A DNA stretch of 64,000 bases from Drosophila miranda (lineage: Eukaryota > Arthropoda > Insecta > Diptera > Drosophilidae). Location of the stretch: contig NW_022881614.1 in NCBI RefSeq assembly GCF_003369915.1, positions 19,632,336 through 19,696,335 on the forward strand. The letters are read 5' to 3'. A program made the position numbers and the translations under genes. Below are positions 14,770 through 28,190 of this stretch, piece by piece. Each line of letters starts with the position of its first letter. The first letter of the stretch is position 1. The notes beneath the pieces were generated by a model. The model was not told where the DNA came from and made no database searches. It was given only the letters and a program-made list of their open reading frames with translations.

Positions 14770-16490
14770 TATACCCGATACTCAAAATGAGTATTGGGGT
14801 ATATTAGATTTGTGGTAAAAGTGGATGTGTGTAACGTCCAGAAGGAATCGTTTCCGACCCCATAAAGTATATATATTCTTGATCAGCATCAACTCATAGC
14901 CGAGTCGATTGAGCCCTGTCTGTCTGTCCGTCCGTCCGTCTGTCCGTCTGTCCGTCCCCTTCAGCGCCTAGTGCTCAAAGACTATAAGAGCTAGAGCTGT
15001 CCGTCCGTCCGTCTGTCCGTCTGTCCGTCCCCTTCAGCGCCTAGTGCTCAAAGACTATAAGAGCTAGAGCAACGATGTTTCGGATCCAGACTTCTGTGAT
15101 ATGTCACTGCTACAAGAATATTTCAAAACTTTGCCCCGCGCACTTCCGCCCCCACAAAGGGCGAAAATGTGTGGCATCCACAATTTCGACGATACGAGAA
15201 AACTAACGAGGGGGAACGTTGTGAGTTGCTGCGGACACCGCAACTCTACAGTTATACCCGATACTAAGTCAGTATGGCTCTCCTCCGGCAGACGCCGCTA
15301 ATATTAAACGACACGACAAAGAGTGCGTGCGAGAGAGACAGAAAATCAGTCTGAGCGTGACGTCGGGCGCTGCGTAGCCACTGCAAATTGATTTGTTCCT
15401 ATTGGCTATAAAAATTATCTGATCTGATCCAGATTCAGCAATCTGATAGATATGGTCATTATCTATGATTCTGCGTTTTAGTTTTCTCGAATGTGCAATA
15501 TTGTGGATGCAACAGATTTTCGTCCTTTGTGTGGGCGGAAGGGGGTGGGGTGAAATTTTGAGATACACGTTTTATAGTAGGATCTAACAGGAGTGCGGAT
15601 ACCAAATTTGGTTACTCTAGCCTTAATAGTCTCTGAGATTTTTGAATATCCCCAGATTTTCGTCCTTTGCGGGGGCGGAAGGGGGTGTGGCGAAATTTTG
15701 AAACAAACTCGTCTCGGTCCGATATATTAGGAGTGTGGATACCAAATTTGGTTGCTCTAGCTTTTGTAGTCTCTGAGATCTAGGCGCTAATGTTTTACTC
15801 TAAGCAAAGCCGCCTATGCTACGTGTGTGTTAGAGACAGACAGGGCGAGAAAAAATGAAATTGTTTTCTTGATGCTATAATAATAATACGATCCAATTCA
15901 GATTCCGCAGTCTTAAAGTATATATATTCTTGATCAGCATCAATAGCCGAGTCGATTGAGCCATGTCTGTCTGTCCGTCTGTCCGTTTGTCCGTCCGTCC
16001 GTCTGTCCGTCCCCTTCAGCGCCTACTGCTCAAAGACTATAAGAGCTAGAGCAACGATGTTTTGGACCCAGACTTCTGTGATATGTCACTGCTACAAAAA
16101 TATTTCAAAACTTCGCCCCACCCCCTTCCGACCCCACAAAGGACGAAAATCTGTTGCATCCACAATATTGCAGATTCGAGAAAACTAAAAACGCAGAATC
16201 ATAGATAATGACCATATCTATCAGATTGCTGAATCTGGATCAGATCAGATCATTTTTATAGCCAAAAGGAACAAATCAATTTGCACTGGCTACGCAGCGC
16301 CCGACGTCACGCTCAGACTGATTTTCTGTCTCTCTCGCACGCACTCTTTGTCGTGTCGTTTAATATTAGCGGCGTCTGCCGGAGGAGAGCCATACTGACT
16401 TAGTATCGGGTATAACTGTGGATACTGACTTAGTATCGGGTATAACTGTAGAGTTGCGGTGTCCGCAGCAACTCACAACGTTCCCCCTCG
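14770..16490. mobile_element. Composite of nested DINE-like elements (copy B)
   Basis: Same nested arrangement as at 1747-3333: plus-strand 5' part from 14770, inverted insert starting at 15207, plus-strand part ending ccccctcg at 16490. Copy B keeps about 45 bp after the 5' end that copy A has lost, and has an additional tandem duplication in the GTCY-containing region. Confidence 0.75.
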
Positions 16491-18949
16491 TTTGTATTAG
16501 TAATACATAGAAACATACTAAAGCAAATTATGGACTAAACAACTGCCCATCCAAACAAACATCTTATAGTAGTGTGAAGGCATAAGCCTCCACAACACTG
16601 ACCACGACACCATCCCCTGAAGGCACCGCCCCGACGGCTTGTTATCTAATTTCATTATTATCTCAGTTTATTATCACTATTATCCGATTTTATTACTTTT
16701 ATTATTATTAGTATTACCAAGACAAACAACAATGAATCCTTATTTTCACCCATTAAAGTAAGAAATAGGCTAAGAAACCCCAAAACAGTAGGCCTTTTTA
16801 CTTATTAGAACTAAGAGAACCAACACGTAAGAGAGACGCACACTACGGCCACGCAGCGAAGAGAGACGCACACCACGGCTATACGAAGGCGAAGAGAACC
16901 AACACGAAAGAGATACGCTCTTACGCCCACGCAGCCAACGCAAGGAAGAGAACGGCTATACGCAGACGAAAAGAGACAACATGAAAGAGAGCGAAGCGGC
17001 AGAGAAGCCGCCGATCGGTCTTACGCCCACGCAGACGAGGAAAAGAGCCGACGGCGAAGCAGGCAATACACACACGCAGCCATACACCCACGCAGCCGAG
17101 GCCGGCAGCCGAAGGCGCCGCAGCAGCGAAGCGGCAGAGAAGCTGCGAAAAAGAAAAGCCGAGGCCTGGCACGGTCCAGCGCGAGCCAAGCTCGGGAGTG
17201 ATCTCCGAGGGCTGAGCCAGACCGGTTGTGCGGCGGAAGCCAAAATAGATGTGAAAAGTGAGCCGGGACCGCGCCGTGTGAAAAACTAGCCGTGACCGCG
17301 CCGTGGACACAATAAGCCGTGTTCGCCCGCATGCGGTGAATAAAACCAGCTGCGACCGCACCCACGCGGTGTGCAAAGGAAGCCACCGAAGTGACGAGGA
17401 CCCGCCGTGGGAGAACAGGACCCAAAGAAGGGAAACAAGGGTGAGCCACCTCACGTATGTGAGCTCTGGGGGGGATAGATCGGTGCAGTAGGCAGGTATA
17501 AGCAGAACATTCCCGCAGTTTCTTTACATATCTATGCCCACATGTTGTTTATGATATTTTTTTTTGGCGTTTATTTCCCCGCTGCAGGCGCGGGATTTTA
17601 AGTAGGGAAATGATCCGAAAACAATAAAGACACCAACCTCAACCCACCTGTCTCAGAACATTCGCCCGTAGGAGTCACTCACCCCCCTCCCCCCCTCTCC
17701 CCTTTTCCCGGGAGGCCCGGCGAAGTGGATGTGAGTCGTGGATCATGCGGCATTCACCAAGCTGGGTTTTCCCTCTCCTATACCTTTCTCCCCTGGGGAC
17801 CCGGCGATGCTGGATGTGAGTCGTGGATTCACGCGGCATTCCCAAAGCTGGGTTCCCTCTCCTACACCCTCGCCCGGGGGACCCGTCGACGCAGATGTGA
17901 GTCGTGGATCATGCGGCATCTGCTAGGCTGGCCTCCCCTCTCCCACACCTTTCCGATCCCTGACCCAAACCCCGTCTCCCGCCACACATGACACCAACGC
18001 ACGTCTCGACAGCTCCCAAGCACGGATTCACCCACGCCTCGTGGCCGGGCCAGGCCCGACCGTCCCACGATCCACCCCACGATCCACCCCACGGGCGCGC
18101 TTTCGCCACGAGCGGCTCTCCCCTTAGGTCCTCACACAACAAATTTTTTCTGTGGGGAAGGACCGGGCCCTGGACAGACTGAGAAGCTGTACCTCGGCCT
18201 GAGAACTTCCTTACAGTAGTATGTAAATATGTATTCCTCTTCAATACGCAACATGCCTCTTGTTGGGTCTCTTGTTGGTCAATCTACACATAGATAACGC
18301 GCCCCCTGTTATTGCCACAGTCGCGCGTGCCGTGATATAAAAATAAAAATCTAAAAGACTCTGATACATGTGTATGTGTGTACATGCATGTATACATATT
18401 TGTAAATATATAGTTTTTGAGAGCGAGAGCCAATCATAAAGTCCAGCTGATAGCGATAACAGAGAGCGCAATCGTCGGGTCGGCAACGATGAGAGCTCTC
18501 AGCCCGAATCAGTGCCCGAATCTCCATTCCATCCCGCCACATTAATTTTGAGTGTACGATTCCTCCCGATATAGAACTAGACTCACCGGCTGTTAATATA
18601 ATAAGCTTCAGCATCGTTAACATCGCCGGACTACACACGCCGAGTTCAAATGGGTGAAGCACTCTAGTCGCCTCCACAACACAAAACAAAAAGAACAACA
18701 ACAGCTCTATCAATCGTCTTGCGATTTAAAAGTTTCCATAACATCGAACTGATACGTATGGGTGGGAGACGTCACTAATGATGCGATGCTCAATGGTTTC
18801 TGATTTTTGTTGGATTGCGACCCGCAATGTCCGTATTTGGAAATAGTTCTAGAGAGGGTTGATCAGGAACATAATAATAGATCCCGGAGAGCAATTCATC
18901 TACCCTGCAGGGCCCTGTGAGAATGGTTGAGAAAGTATACTGGTTATAA
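16491..18949. other. Copy B of the GC-rich repeated block, no gene recognised
   Basis: Equivalent of 3334-5775. It has the same ~80-bp tandem units and the same short-repeat region. The BEL target site at its end is unoccupied. Confidence 0.6.
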
Positions 18950-20008
18950 ATTGCAAATAAACAGTTTTTTCTGGATTAGGCACATGTCTGCTCTGCCAAG
19001 AGAGCTTTTGCTTGAGCTAAAGGCAGAATTGACAGAGTCCAACGTCTAGAAGCACCGTGAATATAATTTCCCACTTATGTGTGTTAGTGGAGCATGAAGA
19101 AATGGAATAAACCACTCACCACTTACGACTGATAAAGAACGGCAGACTGGAGTAAATACTGGAATGTCTGCTCCGTGAGCCTCTCTCGCACATCGGCCAG
19201 CTTCTTTGAATTCGGCCTAGCTTTGGGGGCTGGTGGGAAGAGCTGTGACGCTCCCTCCACCGACAATGGTGGCCGGCATCCGGTGACAACAACACAAACC
19301 AAAAATTGGACGCAAGAACAAAGTTCAGAATTTGTTTTTGTGTCTATGGTGAAGAACAAATTTCATTACCGGTTAGGAGCACACGCGCAGGCACAGAGGC
19401 AGAGCCGAGAGAGGCGCCGTGATTGGGAGAGGCAGAGAAGAAAAGCAGGCCCCAACCCCACAACTTGGTATAATTATTTAAGGTAGAGCCGGCTCACCTT
19501 GTGGTAGCCTATGCAGTCTGCTTAGGTGCCTCGCAGAGCGGAATGTCTATAGACTCTATACCCATCATATTTATACCATGTCCGCAATGTCGAAGCTGCG
19601 AGACTGCTGCTTTCAAGTTTTGGCGAGAAGCTCAACCGGCCCGTTGAGTTGGTCGTGCAACTTTGACGTGAGCGGTTCGCCGAGTGAAAGAAAGCAGACA
19701 GCACGCCGTTGTAAAGTGCAGTGAACAAATTCGACTTCGCGGTGTTCTACCTACCCAAAAAAAAATGGATTTCACTTTTTGATTGTAATCGATCTCATTT
19801 AATTGCATAATTTCCGCTCAATTTTCATTTTCGCTCGGCCTCGTCCCCTCTCCCTTCCGGCTCTCACCACCATCTGCTGCAATTTACTTCAGAGCCCTCT
19901 GCTCTCCCTTCCTCTCTGGCAGACATGTGTTAATTACATTTTATTCTATTCCATACACACACGCACACAGTCCCAATCACTGCGATAGAGACAGAGATAG
20001 AGAAAGAG

Positions 20009-20694
20009 TCAGAGAGGGGCACACGCAGCCGCTGGCTGTGTTTTATTTTTGTCCTCTTTTTACTTTCTGCCCAATATTTATGACCTTCTTATGGTTTCGC
20101 TATTGAGTCGAAACGTGTTTGACAAACAGACAGACAGACATAGGCAAATGTATAATATAATACATTTATATACACAGACATGCTTCCGTTCGAATGTGCA
20201 ATTAAGAATGGGGATATACAGTGAGAGATCTGTGGAGTGGACACCCACAAATCTAATTGGGTTTCATTTGCCTTCCTTGGCAGGGCATCAAGTGTGGACT
20301 GAAAGCTGGACCCGGGACCAGTCAATGTCAAAGCTTCTATCAGCTAGGCTAGTCGACTTGATAAGGTCCAGACAGTTAGCGTAACCAAATAAAAAAGCTT
20401 TCCATTCTAAAAAACTAAAAGTGCGGCGTGGGACTGAGACTAAATGCAATCGATGGGCGGACGTTCTCACTATTCCGGCTCATCCATTTATGCGCAATTA
20501 TTGTCACGGCTCGCCATATTTTGCGGAAAATCAATGCCCGGCCCACATTCAAAACGACTTCGACCTTAGCGGACTGTCGTTCAAGATCGTATGTTCAAAC
20601 AGCAAAAAAAAAAACAAAAATTAGCACGCACGTTTGATGAGTAAAAGTGGGAGAACAAAAGCAAATCGTTTGAGTGGCAGTGGCCCTTTCTAAT
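20009..20694. other. Single-copy noncoding sequence right of copy B
   Basis: After the homology with copy A ends at about 20008, the sequence is AT-rich with a short GACA/CAGA repeat (gacagacagacat near 20130) and an A-run near 20605. No coding exon recognised. Confidence 0.5.
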
Positions 20695-21816
20695 TATACC
20701 CGATACTCAAAATGAGTATTGGGGTATATTAGATTTGTGGTAAAAGTGGATGTGTCTAACGTCCAAAAGGAATCGTTTCCGACCCCATAAAGTATATATA
20801 TTCTTGATCAGCATCAATAGCCGAGTCGATTGAGCCATGTCTGTCTGTCCGTCCGTCCGTCTGTCCGTCCGTCCGTCTGTCCGTCTGTCCGTCCCCTTCA
20901 GCGCCTAGTGCTCAAAGACTATAAGAGCGAGAGCAACGATGTTTTGGATCCAGACTTCTGTGATATGTCACTGCTACAAGAATATTTCAAAATTTTGCCC
21001 CGCCCACTTCCGCCCCCACAAAGGTCGAAAATCTGTGGCATCCACAATTTCGACGATACGAGAAAACTAAAAACGCAGAATCGTAGAAGATGACTATATC
21101 TTCTAGAGTGCAAAATCTGAACCAGATCGTATAATTATTATAGCCAGAATCAAGAAAACAATTTCATTTTTTCTCGCCCTGTCTCTCTATAACACACACG
21201 TAGCATAGCCGGCTTTGCTTAGAGTAATACATTAGCGCCTAGATCTGAAAGACTATAAGAGCTAGAGTAACCAAATTTGGTATCCACACTCCTAATATAT
21301 CGGACCGAGACGAGTTTGTTTCAAAATTTCGCCACACCCCCTTCCGCCCCCGCAAAGGACGAAAATCTGGGGATATTCACAAATCTCAGAGACTATTAAG
21401 GCTAGAGTAACCAAATTTGGTATCCGCACTCCTGTTAGATCTCACTATAAAACGTATATCTCAGAATTTCGCCCCACCCCCTTCCGCCCCCACAAAGGAC
21501 GAAAATCTGTTGCATCCACAATATTGAAGATACGAGAAAACTAAAAACGCAGAATCATAGATAATGATCATATATATCAGATTGCTGAATCTGGATCAGA
21601 TCAGATCATTTTTATAGCCAAAAGGAACAAATCAATTTGCACTGGCTACGCAGCACCCGACGTCACGCTCAGACTGATTTTCTGTCTCTCTCGCACGCAC
21701 TCCTTGTCGTGTCGTTTAATATTAGCGGCGTCTGCCGGAGGAGAGCCATACTGACTTAGTATCGGGTATAACTGTAGAGTTGCGGTCTCCGCAGCAACTC
21801 ACAACGTTCCCCCTCG
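20695..21816 (+). mobile_element. Complete-looking DINE-1/mini-me-like element (1.12 kb)
   Basis: Starts TATACCCGATACTCAAAATG, which contains a short inverted repeat (ATACTC...GAGTAT). A TATA-rich stretch and a (GTCY)n run follow at 20840-20893. It ends with the hairpin gagttgcggtctccgcagcaactc and acaacgttccccctcg. The internal part holds repeated modules (aaaggacgaaaatctg, ccaaatttggtatccgcactcc). It has no coding capacity. It serves as the reference copy for the partial and nested relatives elsewhere in the window. Confidence 0.8.
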
Positions 21817-22373
21817 TATTATTTTTATTATTATTATACAATCCACATATGTACATACATAGTTTGTTGTATTATCATTATATTTTACATAATCGTGTGA
21901 TGACCGTGCCTGGGCAGGCGAGTAAACACATTCGGGAGCTCGGGTATGGAGTGGTTTGCCATGTCAACAGCGTTTGCGTAAAATTGCTTAAAATTGGTCT
22001 CGCCCAGGGATTGTCGCACCACGCGAGCATTGAAAGGGCACACACACCCAGTCGATGGCGATGTACACACGGCAAACAGAAGCAACAGGATAATTGAAAC
22101 TATCTGTAAACATTGTCAAAAGTTAAACAGAAAATTTACAGAAACAAGGAAAACGGGAAACGAAATCAATTACAGTGAAAGTGATCCGCCAAAGGAAGCT
22201 TTCACTGTACTCTGATTTGTATTTTTTCACGGCAATTTGTTGGGAAAGCATTTATTTCTGATGATAAAATTCTTTTAAGCTCGAGTATTCAAAGGAATAT
22301 TTAGGAATCCGGTTCTTTAGCTTCTTAGCTTCTTCAATTGCAGAACAAACAAATTTGAAGCCCAAATGAATGC

Positions 22374-22397
22374 ATATATATATATATATATATATAT
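22374..22397. repeat. (TA)n microsatellite
   Basis: About 12 uninterrupted AT/TA dinucleotides. Confidence 0.9.
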
Positions 22398-22770
22398 TAT
22401 AACGGATCGATATTTAGACTCCTTATCGCACTTCCTTCAAATTATTGAAAGCCAAAGCGAAAGAGCTTCCGATTATACGAGTACCTTCCGCAAAGCCTTA
22501 ACGATAAAAAAAAATCCCTGAGATAAGACAAACGATTTACGTTTTGGCTTTATAAGTAAGACTATATAGATATTGAAAGGTTGAATTGATTGAGCTCTAT
22601 AAAATTACTGCCTCAATAAGAGATAAGAACCGATAAGAGAGGAAAGGTACCTGCCCTAACTCGACTTCTATCTCGATCCGTCTTCCATATGTTCGTGTCA
22701 GTCGCTAAATATCGCACTATATCACTGCCACGTAATCCTAGACAATGTTATATAGACATCGTTATATAAG

Positions 22771-22812
22771 AAGCATTGCATTGATAAGGAAGCATTGCAT
22801 TGATAAGGAAGC
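22771..22812 (+). repeat. Two ~20-bp direct repeats with GATA motif
   Basis: agcattgcattgataagga occurs twice in tandem, followed by a third partial agcatt. Each unit contains TGATAAG. Confidence 0.8.
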
Positions 22813-25800
22813 ATTTCATACTTGCAAAACACATGAAGCAACATATTTATTCATTCAAAATTGATTATAGTACAGTAATAATAAAAACGGCAGTCGGGTC
22901 GAGTGGATGTTCCGTTCTACCAAGCACAAGGTGACATTGAGGCTTATCTGGGGATTCGATTTTAGTTCTCCGAATAGTATTTGGAGTGAGTATTTGATTG
23001 ATAGTTGGACCGAAATACTAGAACTGGGTGGAATCTTTTTGGTTGTTAATTATATAATCTCGCATTAGCTCTGTACGAAGGAACGAAATTAGCTAATTAT
23101 ATTGATGTTAACAGACGAAATTAAATTAGAGCTGTCGATCGACATCGGATCACGTCCATCATGACTAAATATAGGGTGCCCCCAGGAGTGCACACCCACT
23201 GGGAATGATAAAATGGATGGCCAGACCTCCGATGTGTTAATAAAGAAGTCTTATCATCCGCTCATTATCTGCACCTGTGTCGCCTCATGTGTATGCAAAA
23301 AGTCAATACATGTGTCAACAGTGGTTCTAGATAATCTATGGACCCCTGGTGCTCCCTCTCGCCATTCCCCCCATAGTGAGTCTCTCGGAGAGGCATGGGG
23401 TTCGCGTGCGGGCACAGTCCGCCCCATGGAGGAAAATATATTTATGTTTGGCCAAATATAAAGTGGAACTTTATCAGAGCACATAGTGCCTCATCCCATT
23501 TCGCTAAAATCACCCGATCACTCGGTCCAGTTCCAAATGCACTTCAAAGTACATATATATATGTATGTATTTTGGCGACCCACACGAGGCCCACTTTCTG
23601 TTTGACGCAGACGAGCCCCCATGATATACTTGAAGAATCGGAGCACAAGAGGAAGAAATAGAGAGAAAGAGAGAGAGGTAGACAGACAGAGTACAGACAG
23701 GGTCGGCTATTTGAATTTGTTCGGGGCCTGAATATGAAATGCAAAAAAAAGCGTGTGTTTGCCGTCTGGCCAGCAGCAGCAAAGCCGGTCACTGACGCAC
23801 CCCTGTGCCCCCCTTCCCGTCGGTCTACAAAAACCCATATAAATCGTTGATAATGAGCAAAACTCTTTAGAAGAACTGCCAGACATTCCCTTGATTCGTT
23901 TTTATTTGGGTTTATTTTTATACTCTATGCTAATTTGTATTCGCCATATGTATAAATATATAATAAAAATGTTAAACCATTAATGGAATTTATTATTATG
24001 TGAGATTCAAGTGTAAATATCACGACTGTAATATACCCTGGGATCTTGCTACAGAAGTAGAGGAATTCGATTTCAACTAACAGTATGACTCGTGGAGCAT
24101 AGCCACACCCATATACCCCTTAGGTATTGAGTGTATATTAAATATTGACACATGTATTAGCACAATATGTCTACTATAGTACGCAATAGAAAATAAATAT
24201 GCATTTTCCATGTATCAATTATGGAAATTCACGGCACATCATAGTTTGGGAGCTGTTCACTCGATTCTACCCAGACAATCGGGTTAACATATTCAAGATT
24301 GTCATTCCAGTTGTTAGAACTCGCTTTGGATTTTGCGCCGACAGCTCGTTATTTAAATGGAATAATACTTGGAAATCACACAATCGGCGAACTTTGAGCC
24401 GAAGATTAGGCTGGAGCTGGAGCTTGAGCAAACATACAAACATTCGTAGATCAGAAGGAATGAGAACAGTTTGAATTGCAACAATTTTAGGCGAGACCTT
24501 CCTTCCCCTGTGGCATGTTGTTCGCGCATTCAAAAGTAAAGTCGAATACCTTAAGGCATTTGGAAATCGAGCACAACTCGAAATCATCTTATTAGCAGAT
24601 AATTGAAGCACCGAATGCAATCTCTCGATCGTAAAATACAACAGACTGCGAGTATGTGAAAAACATTATTCTCCTCTCGCCCCTGCAGCAACGCTCGGAT
24701 CATCATGTTTATACCAGTGGCCCAGTTCGCCTTCAAAGCGCTGCGCAGTGCGCAGCCGCGCGTGCTCCTCTACTTCGTCAGCAAGAATGCCTACTCGAGT
24801 CAGGTGAGTGGAGGGAGGTCCCCGAGGGTCGCAGGTCCCCATGAATCACCGATATTATGTGTCGCCACCAGGTGGAGTACAAGCCCATTCGATCGGTGCT
24901 GGTGGCCAATCGGGGGGAGATTGCCATTCGCGTGTTCCGCGCCTGCACAGAGCTGGGCATCAAGTCGGTGGCCGTGTACAAGGGACAAGATGCACATGCA
25001 TCGCCAGAAGGCGGACGAGTCCTACCTGGTCGGCAAGGGTCTGCCCCCGGTGGAGGCCTACCTCAACATTCCAGAGATCATTCGGGTGTGCAAGGAGAAC
25101 GACGTGGATGCCGTGCATCCCGGCTACGGCTTCCTCTCCGAGCGCAGCGACTTTGCCCAGGCCGTGATCGATGCTGGTCTTCGGTTCATCGGCCCCTCGC
25201 CCAAGGTTGTCCAGAACATGGGCGACAAGGTGGCGGCTCGTGTGGCGGCCATCGAGGCCGGTGTGCCCATTGTGCCCGGCACAGATGGTCCCGTAACCAC
25301 CAAGGAGGAGGCCCTCGAGTTCTGTAAGTCATCTTCAAGGCGGCATACGGCGGCGGCGGACGCGGCATGCGAGTGGTGCGCAAGATGGAGGAGGTCGAGG
25401 AGAGTTTCCAGCGCGCCAGCTCAGAGGCCAAGGCAGCCTTCGGGGCGACAAGGCAGGTAATGTGGTGCACCTGTACGAGCGAGACTGCTCGGTGCAGCGT
25501 CGCCACCAGAAGGTTGTGGAAATCGCTTTGGCTCCCCGCCTGCCCATCGAGCTACGTGACCAGATGACAGAAGCTGCCGTGCGGCTGGCCCGTCACGTGG
25601 GCTACGAGAACGCAGGCACTGTGGAGTTCCTGTGCGACGAGTCAGGAAACTTCTACTTCATTAAGGTGAACGCCCGCCTTCAGGTGGAGCACACGGTCAC
25701 AGAGGAGATCACTGGCATCGATCTGGTGCAGTCGCAGATCCGCATTGCCGAGGGCATGACTCTTCCAGAGCTCGGCTACACCCAAGAGAATATTCAGCCC

Positions 25801-28190
25801 CGCGGCTATGCCATCCAGTGCCGTGTCACAACAGAGGATCACGCCAACGATTTCCAGCCCAACACGGGACGCCTGGATGTGTTCCGATCGGGCGAGGGAA
25901 AGGGCATTCGTCTGGACAGTGCCTCGGCCTATGCCGGCGCCATCATCTCCCCGTACTACGACTCCCTGCTTCTCAAGGTGATCGCGCATGCAGGCGATCT
26001 GCAGAGTTCCGCCGCAAAAATGAACCGTGCCCTGCGCGAGTTCCGCATTCGTGGTGTCAAGACGAACATACCCTTCCTTTTGAACGTGCTGGAGAACCAG
26101 AAGTTCCTGAACGGCGTCTTGGACACCTACTTCATTGACGAGCATCCGCAGCTCTTCAAGTTCCGTCCCACCCAGAATCGTGCCCAGAAATTACTCAACT
26201 ACTTGGGCGAAGTGCTGGTCAACGGTCCACAGACCCCACTACCAAAGGGAATCAAAGTCTGAAGGAGGGGCTTCTATGCGATGCATTTAATGCATAAATG
26301 CAACATGTACAAGTCCCTCAATTGATCTTCAATTTCAATGAAAGGAAAGTTACTTCGAATTGATTCAATTAAAAGGCATGCACAGTGGATTTTGTTTCTT
26401 TTACGTATCCTCTTGTGACAATTTTGTTCGCTTCTCCTACTATATGCTTTAATCAAACTTTATGCTTTTACTCTTTCAAAATACTGCACTGCAATTATTG
26501 TGTTACATCTGTTATTAATCTACCAAATATTGAATCGTACGCAATGCAATCGTAATCGCAATCCAAACAATTGGGGGAAAAAAACAACCAACAAATATCA
26601 CACACCTCCAATATCTCAACAACAATGAGTCAATACGCACAACAAAAAACACGATATGATATGCCCCACACGTCCATAAACGAAACGTTCTCATGATCCT
26701 CCTCATACAACAACCCAACCGAAGACTTGTCGCCGGAGGCACTAGAACGTGAAGAGCGTGGCGAGGCCAAAGGTATGTCTATGCTGATGTTACCCTTAAA
26801 TATACGGAACATCCAAAAACATTCATCATGGCAGTGGGTTTTCATCAGAAAGTATTCAAGCTGTTGGTATTGTTATTCTATCATAGTATCACATTAAATG
26901 TTTGGGCTTCATAGCTTTATGTTTTCTTTTTTTTCGCATCCAGTTAATTGTTTTATTATCGCTTCTGGGATAATATATGTATTCCATTCACAACACATTA
27001 AGTAGGAAAGTAATCTCTGAAATATATTAATGAATACCAGTTGCTTTATTTTAAAAGCTTAAATGCAAATTTTTATTCGATTTAAATAAATTTTTTTATT
27101 GTTCAGCTAAAGATGTAATTGTTATGGAAACATTGTTTGTCTGAGATTGTTCCAAAATTTAATTTAATCGCTCTTTTGTGTAGCCTTAATCTAAAGCCAT
27201 CGAAATATTTAAACATATTAATACTTACATCTCGATCAAGGGAATCTGCGACCATATCGTTTTGGAAGTGTGATCCTTTGACTAATTTTTTGAGTCTCTT
27301 GCACAGTTACGGAGCCACCTTGCGGTCTACGCGATATTCTGGTACGCCATGGTCCCGAGGCCTTTGCCAAGGAGGTTCGCTCCCGCAAGAACCTGATGTT
27401 GATGGACACCACCTTCCGCGATGCCCACCAGTCGCTGCTGGCCACGCGTGTACGCTCGCACGATCTCCTGAAGATCTCGCCCTATGTGGCCCATAAGTTC
27501 AACAATCTCTATGCGCTGGAGAACTGGGGCGGCGCCACCTTCGATGTGGCCCTGCGCTTCCTGCACGAGTGCCCCTGGGTGCGTTTGGAGGAGATGCGCA
27601 AGCGCATCCCGAACATTCCATTCCAGATGCTGTTGCGCGGAGCCAATGCCGTTGGCTACACCAGCTATCCGGACAACGTGGTTTACAAGTTCTGTGTACT
27701 GGCGGTAAGGATCTGAATCCTTCCTCATTCATATGTGTCTAATTCCTCTGTGTCTGTCGCGCAGGTTCAAACCGGCATGGACATCTTCAGAGTGTTAGAC
27801 TGCCTCAACTATCTGCCCAACTTGATCCTAGGCATGGAGGCGGCCGGCAAGGCTGGCGGCGTGGTCGAGGCAGCCATCTCCTACACCGGCGATGTGAGCG
27901 ATCCCAAGCGAACCAAGTACGATCTCAAGTAGTAGTACACCAATCTGGCCGACGAGCTCGTCAAGGCTGGCACCCATGTGCTCTGCATCAAGGATATGGC
28001 GGGTGTTCTGAAGCCCGAGGCGGCTACGTAAGTCGAGGAAACTGCCCGAGACTTGTGTGAACCCACAGCACTTCTGACGTCTTTCCATTGCAGACTGCTC
28101 ATCACCGCCATTCGTGAAAAGCATCCCGATATTCCAATCCACATCCACACCCACGACACCTCCGGAGCTGGAGTGGCGTCTATGCTGGCC

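Larger units (their letters stand above)
13029..20008. repeat. Segmental duplication, copy B
   Basis: Second copy of the block seen at 1-11362, in direct orientation. It contains the same DINE composite, the same GC-rich region and the same flank as copy A, but lacks the BEL/Pao element: the intact target attgc is at 18950-18954. It also lacks the 293 bp matching 10826-11118. In the GTCY region it has gained an extra short tandem duplication (about 14930-15070). No convincing protein-coding gene is visible in this copy. Confidence 0.95.
21817..24704. other. Intergenic region upstream of PCB
   Basis: No coding exon recognised. It holds a (TA)n microsatellite at 22374-22397, a 20-bp direct repeat at about 22771-22812 and several WGATAR (GATA-factor-like) motifs between 22515 and 22810. 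It may include PCB promoter or enhancer sequence, but no promoter element can be fixed from sequence alone. Confidence 0.5.

Noticed and set aside
24984..25330. Alternative reading of the PCB exon with introns instead of deletions
   Set aside because: The missing pieces (about 5, 16 and 67 nt) are absent rather than displaced, and no GT-AG pairs surround the breaks.
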